Shown here: piece by piece, positions 60,801 through 64,000 of the stretch
How the letters are laid out: the number at the start of each line of letters is the position of its first letter
How positions within the stretch are numbered: the first letter of the stretch is position 1
From: Mya arenaria
Taxonomy: Eukaryota > Mollusca > Bivalvia > Myida > Myidae
Assembly (NCBI RefSeq): GCF_026914265.1
Contig: NC_069123.1
Coordinates: 51,902,949-51,966,948 of the forward strand
Length of the DNA stretch: 64,000 nt
Direction of reading: 5' to 3'
Translations under genes and position numbers: made by a program
The notes under the pieces: model-generated
The model's input: the letters and a program-made list of their open reading frames with translations, nothing else
Database searches by the model: none
What the model was told of the DNA's origin: nothing

Positions 60801-61392
60801 TTTCCAGTTCTTATTCGCTTGAATATACATGCTCTGGGGAAACATATCAAAGTAATAAATTTTACCATTGGGACAACAGCTCTGAATTCCTAGAGCCATT
60901 TGCAATAAAATAAATATAACTATCAACAATCTGTACATATAGATACTGAGATTTAAGCAGTGCATGCAGGAGTCCAGTTATTAAATGAGTGTAAGTTTAG
61001 TACACAAAATTATGAGCCCTTAAAGATTAAGATTCTTAATAGAATCTTACGTTAACATAATTATATGTTTAATGGAAAAAGTTTTGAGAGTGGTCATGTT
61101 AGTTTAAACCCAATGAGGGGGTACATTCTCTTGTCCACTCAAAAAGAAAACATATTGCATGTAGTTGTCTCTACAATCAAACTTTATTGGATTTCTATGA
61201 TTTTATCTAATGAGATCCTGTTTGACTGGCCATACTTACATCAGGGTCTGTGTCCTCATACAGTGTGATCTGTCTGCTCCATCCCACGGAAAGGATGATC
61301 TTCTTGTCAAGAAGGGGCATAATTCCTGTCACCTCAGCCTCTGCCACGGCCTCCAGCTTATGCAGGTTGTGCCCATTCTGGAAGTTCCACAC
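48054..61392 (-). CDS. WDR49/WDR64-type WD40-repeat protein, C-terminal 562 codons (5' end outside window)
   Basis: Twelve minus-strand exons with AG/GT borders and agreeing phase: 61392-61240, 60833-60649, 60375-60262, 56448-56312, 56026-55878, 55660-55487, 54592-54502, 54027-53986, 53295-53248, 52923-52757, 48830-48684, 48335-48054 (stop TGA). WD blades are visible as 'ASFDGEIIVWDVETEKI', 'TSEGGYIRFWCLYGARN', 'TGDTTGHIKVWDIMAHC' and 'SASTDKTARLWTLRDGQYIG' (followed by TFGQ, a family hallmark). The start is mid-blade ('VWNFQNGHNLHKLEAVAEAE', 'ILSVGWSRQITLYED'), so upstream exons lie beyond 61392. Past the blades come a Pro/Ser linker and 'FGGITLKKTQQYGKLCSPFQ', typical of this family. WDR49/WDR64 relatives are linked to cilia and testis expression. 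Which paralog is not resolved. Confidence 0.85.
49602..50132. mobile_element. 531-bp TIR element with GCCGTA/TACGGC words
   Basis: Exact 16-bp inverted ends CTCAGTCACATTTGCC (49602-49617) and GGCAAATGTGACTGAG (50117-50132). The interior has many TACGG/CCGTA words, some palindromic (CCATACGGTGACCGTATGG at about 49890; GACGGCCGTAG at about 50095). A 102-codon open frame overlapping its left half lacks any domain. Superfamily not assigned; no clear target duplication. Confidence 0.7.
50340..50360. repeat. poly(A) tract
   Basis: About 21 consecutive A, which could be the tail of an old retroposed copy, though nothing recognisable precedes it. Confidence 0.8.
52757..54592 (-). CDS. exons G-J of WD40 gene: linker region
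   Basis: Exons 54592-54502, 54027-53986 (42 nt), 53295-53248 (48 nt) and 52923-52757 all join in phase 1 until the last, which ends phase 0. They encode 'KRSWNLKEPSTWAHPKTPWT', 'DYFEFLRSVKYNLE', 'QKVVYCDSPVVGVGG' and an acidic/Pro-rich stretch ('AKSPEQAPPPSQVKVTEPPD'). The two short exons are in frame and could be skipped together or singly. Confidence 0.75.
55487..56448 (-). CDS. exons D-F of WD40 gene: blades
   Basis: Exons 56448-56312, 56026-55878 and 55660-55487, GC-richer than the introns. They hold 'APVDKVLFLRGRASGRNMEV', 'YFYAPDQGDESVLGICTNAN' and 'AAWRAHDAAIVSVEYAKHDT', each leading into a WD-type strand. Confidence 0.88.
56449..60261 (-). other. intron of the WD40 gene dominated by a minisatellite
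   Basis: AT-rich 1.1 kb (with (TA)n at about 56765), followed by the 43-bp array at 57564-60215. No exon seen in the unique part. Confidence 0.6.
57564..60215. repeat. 43-bp minisatellite, about 61 copies
   Basis: The unit reads GATGTACCTCAATGAGTAAT, then GACATCACCAGTATGTACAA, then GTA. Variants: ATTAACAG in place of ATCACCAG and AAGAAG in place of AAGTAG (frequent near the left edge, and again in the last right-edge unit); GTACATA/GTATGTA; GATGAACC/GATGTACC; and 3-base insertions (CATCATCACC, GATGATGTACC) concentrated at about 58860-59520 and once near 60105. Copies are very similar, so the array is young or homogenised. Confidence 0.95.
60262..61392 (-). CDS. exons A-C of WD40 gene (first three in window)
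   Basis: Exon 61392-61240 (51 codons, phase 0), exon 60833-60649 (ends two bases into a codon) and exon 60375-60262. The last encodes a basic, Ser/Arg-rich insert ('PMENGRPQSMNSRPNSRHRK') between blades. Donors GTAAGT and GTAGGT; acceptors TTCGCAG, CCCCAG and GTTTAG. Confidence 0.85.
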
Positions 61393-61811
61393 CTGCGAAG
61401 TTGGGGAGGAAGATAGAGGTACTAACAGGCACTAATGTAATGTATTATAAATGTGTCCCTTCTTTGTATATGTAAAGTCGATCAGTCCATATCACTAATA
61501 AAAATCCAGTTTGCTGACAACAGCGGTCCATAATTCTTTTGGCCAGTATGTAACTGACCTGGTATCGCAACTTTCACATGTTATTAAATTTTTTAAATGT
61601 TTGTGCATAATTACATTGTTCAATAAAACACATAAAAAGTGTTTTAAAATTATTAAATTGTAATATAAAACATTTGGTATAATATAAGAAATATAGCTCA
61701 CCGATTCACAATATGGCATTATAAGGACCGGCCAGTCAGCCCCGAAGGTGATATTTTAGTACATAAACACCTTGCTGACTTGCACATCTTTATGATTTTA
61801 TGTGACCATCA
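61393..61811. other. intron of the WD40 gene, nothing recognised
   Basis: AT-rich. No exon with in-phase borders for the upstream part of the WD40 gene was found here. Confidence 0.4.
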
Positions 61812-62612
61812 ATGGTGTGTAATGGAAAATATGACAGGCACTAGCTTGTAATGGAATATATGTTAGGCACTAGCGTGTAATGGAATATATGTTAGGCACT
61901 AGCGTGTAATGGAATATATGTTAGGCACTAACGTGTAATGGAATATATGTTAGGCACTAGTGGGTAATAGAATATATGTTAGGCACTAGTGGGTAATGGA
62001 ATATATGTTAGGCACTAGTGGGTAATGGAATATATGTTAGGCACTAGTGTGTAATGGAAAATATGTTAGGCACTAGTGTGTAATGGAATATATGTTAGGC
62101 ACTAGTGTGTAATGGAAAATATGTTAGGCACTAGCGTGTAATGAAACATATGTTAGGCACTAGTGGGTAATGGAAAATATGTTAGGCACTAGAGGGCATT
62201 GGAAAATATGTTAGGCACTAGTGGGTAATGGAAAATATGTTAGGCACTAGTGGGTAATTGAAAATATGTTAGGCACTAATGGGTAATTGAAAATATGTTA
62301 GGCACTGTTTGGTAATGAAATATATGTTAGGCACTATTTGGTAATGAAATATATGTTAGGCACTAGCAGGTAATGGAAAATATGTTAGGCACTAGTGGGT
62401 AATGGAAAATATGTTAGGCACTAGCGGGGTTATGAAAAATATGTTAGGCACTAGTGTGTAATGAAATATATGTTAGGCACTAGTGGGTAATGGAAAATAT
62501 GTTAGGCACTAGTGGGTAATTGAAAATATGTTAGGCACTGTTTGGTAATGAAATATATGTTAGGCACTATTTGGTAATGAAATATACGTTAGGCACTAGT
62601 GGGGTTATGAAA
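61812..62612. repeat. 29-bp tandem repeat, about 27 copies
   Basis: Unit GTGTAATGGAATATATGTTA then GGCACTAGC. Variants alternate between GGAATATATG and GGAAAATATG, and between CTAGTGGG, CTAGCGTG and CTATTTGG. Two multi-unit blocks with GTTTGGTAATGAAATATATG recur (about 62300-62340 and 62535-62585), suggesting duplication of a several-unit block. Directly abuts the Pearl-like element. Confidence 0.93.
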
Positions 62613-64000
62613 ACTAGAGCTGTCACAGGAGTGACGAATACCCCCAAATGCCGCCTGGACACAGGAATGGCAAACCATTCCTATGAAAAGAGGCCATAAC
62701 TCCAAGGTTACTGCACATTGCATCTTCTTTTATCATGCATTTTGTATTGTTTGTCCGGAAACCGTTTTTCTATTTTCGTAACAGTGCACAAAAACCTTTA
62801 CTCCACTGGCCCCATTTTCAATCACAAGCATTGTCTTCACAGAGGCTGCCTATACAGCAAGTTTCATCACAATATCTCATGCCCAATTAAAGTTATGAAG
62901 CAGAAACCATTTTTCTATTTTTAGTAACAGTGACCTTGACCCCACCAGCCCCAATATCGAACTTGACCTGTATCTTCTGATGTTACACCTGTGTACCAAA
63001 AAATGTTCAAATCTGTCAAGCCTTTCATGAGTTATCGTCCGGAAACCATTTTTCTATTTTTAGTAACAGTGACCTTGACCCCACCAGCCCCAATATCGAA
63101 CTTGATCTGTATCTTCTGATGTTACACCTGTGTACCAAAAATTGTTCAAATCTGTTTAGCCTTTCATGAGTTATCGTCCAGAAACCGTTTTTCTTTTTTT
63201 AGTAACAGTGACCTTGACCTTGGCCCCACCAGCCCCAATATCGAACTTGACCTGTATCTTCTGATGTTACACCTGTGTACCAAATATTTTTCAAATCTGT
63301 CGAGCCTTTCACGTGTTATCGTCCGGAAACCGTTTTTCTATTTTTAGTAACAGTGACCTTGACCTTGGCCCCACTGGCCCCAATATCGAACTTGACCTGT
63401 ATCTTCTGATGTTACACCTGTATACCAAAATTTTTTCAAATCTGTCAAGCCTTTCATGAGTTATCTTCCGGAAACCGTTTTTCTATTTTTAGTAACAGTG
63501 ACCTTGACCTTGGCCCCACCAGCCTCAATATCGAACTTGACCTGTATCTTCTGATGTTACACCTGTGTACCAAAAAAATTTCAAATCTGTCAAGCCTTTC
63601 ATGAGTTATCGTCCGGAAACCATTTCTCTATTTTTAGTAACAGTGACCTTGACCTTGGCCCCACCAGCCCCAATATTGAACTTGACCTGTATCTTCTGAT
63701 GTTACACCTGTGTACCAAAATTTTTTCAAATCTGTCAAGCCTTTCATGAGTTATCGTCCGCAAACCGTTTTTCTATTTTTAGTAACAGTGACCTTGACCT
63801 TGGCCCCACCAGCCCCAATATCGAACTTGACCTGTATCTTCTGATGTTACACCTGTGTAGCAAAAATTTTTCAAATCTGTCAAGCCTTTCATGAGTTATC
63901 GTCCGGAAACCATGAAAACCGACAGACCGACCGACCGACAGACCGACCGACAGACAGACCGACCGACCGACCGACCGACAAGCTCACTCCTATATACCCC
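62613..64000 (-). mobile_element. Pearl-like element, cut by the window end
   Basis: Reverse orientation: starts AACTAGAGCTGTCACAGGAG, the complement of the GCTCTAGTT end at 40838. About eight tandem units of roughly 145 bp follow ('TAACAGTGACCTTGACC', 'CAATATCGAACTTGACCTGT', 'GATGTTACACCTGTGTACC', 'TTTCATGAGTTATCGTCCGG'), then a GACCGACC/GACAGACC run (63920-63978) and TCCTATATACCCC at the edge, the complement of the GGGGGTATATTGGAGT head at 39434. Confidence 0.75.

Overview
This window is animal nuclear DNA, most likely from a bivalve mollusc. It is AT-rich, its genes are split into many short exons with GT-AG introns, and it is dense in non-autonomous repeats. Some of those repeats resemble the bivalve Pearl type: tandem cores next to GGTC/GACC-like tetranucleotide runs, with ends reading CTGTGACAGCTCTTG. 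The bivalve assignment is an inference. Nothing bacterial, no CRISPR array, no rRNA and no intact tRNA gene was seen.

Layout. (1) 1-1473, minus strand: 5' part of a MADF/SANT-like DNA-binding protein gene that runs off the left edge. (2) About 2.93-6.69 kb, minus strand: a decayed coding region with a Myb/SANT-like domain broken by two stop codons and flanking pieces broken by frameshifts. (3) 7.4-9.8 kb: repeats only. (4) 10402-11007, minus strand: an intact single-exon TMA16, a 60S ribosome biogenesis factor. (5) 12.16-15.95 kb: a nest of mobile elements. It contains a 2.7 kb terminal-inverted-repeat element, a complete 0.4 kb LTR retrotransposon in miniature whose LTRs carry a tRNA-like pol III promoter, a Harbinger-type miniature element and a perfect 29-bp-arm hairpin. 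(6) 16548-42758, plus strand: a 22-exon gene for a QRICH2/C16orf96-family (DUF4795) protein, reconstructed with consistent reading phase to about 1181 residues. It has an RFX X-box consensus about 345 bp upstream of its ATG. (7) 42.8-48.0 kb: 3' UTR and repeats. (8) 48054-61392, minus strand: the C-terminal 562 codons (12 exons) of a WDR49/WDR64-type WD40 protein whose 5' exons lie beyond the right edge. (9) 57.56-60.22 kb: a 43-bp minisatellite inside an intron of the WD40 gene. (10) 61.81-64.0 kb: a 29-bp satellite abutting a Pearl-like element cut by the window end.

How the genes relate. TMA16 and the QRICH2-like gene are divergent, separated by the transposon nest. The QRICH2-like gene and the WD40 gene are convergent, and both belong to families associated with motile cilia and sperm flagella. 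The sequence shows no sign of a gene cluster beyond this. All exon boundaries come from splice motifs plus phase agreement, not from transcripts. The most novel item is the miniature LTR element with tRNA-like LTRs at 14917-15325.
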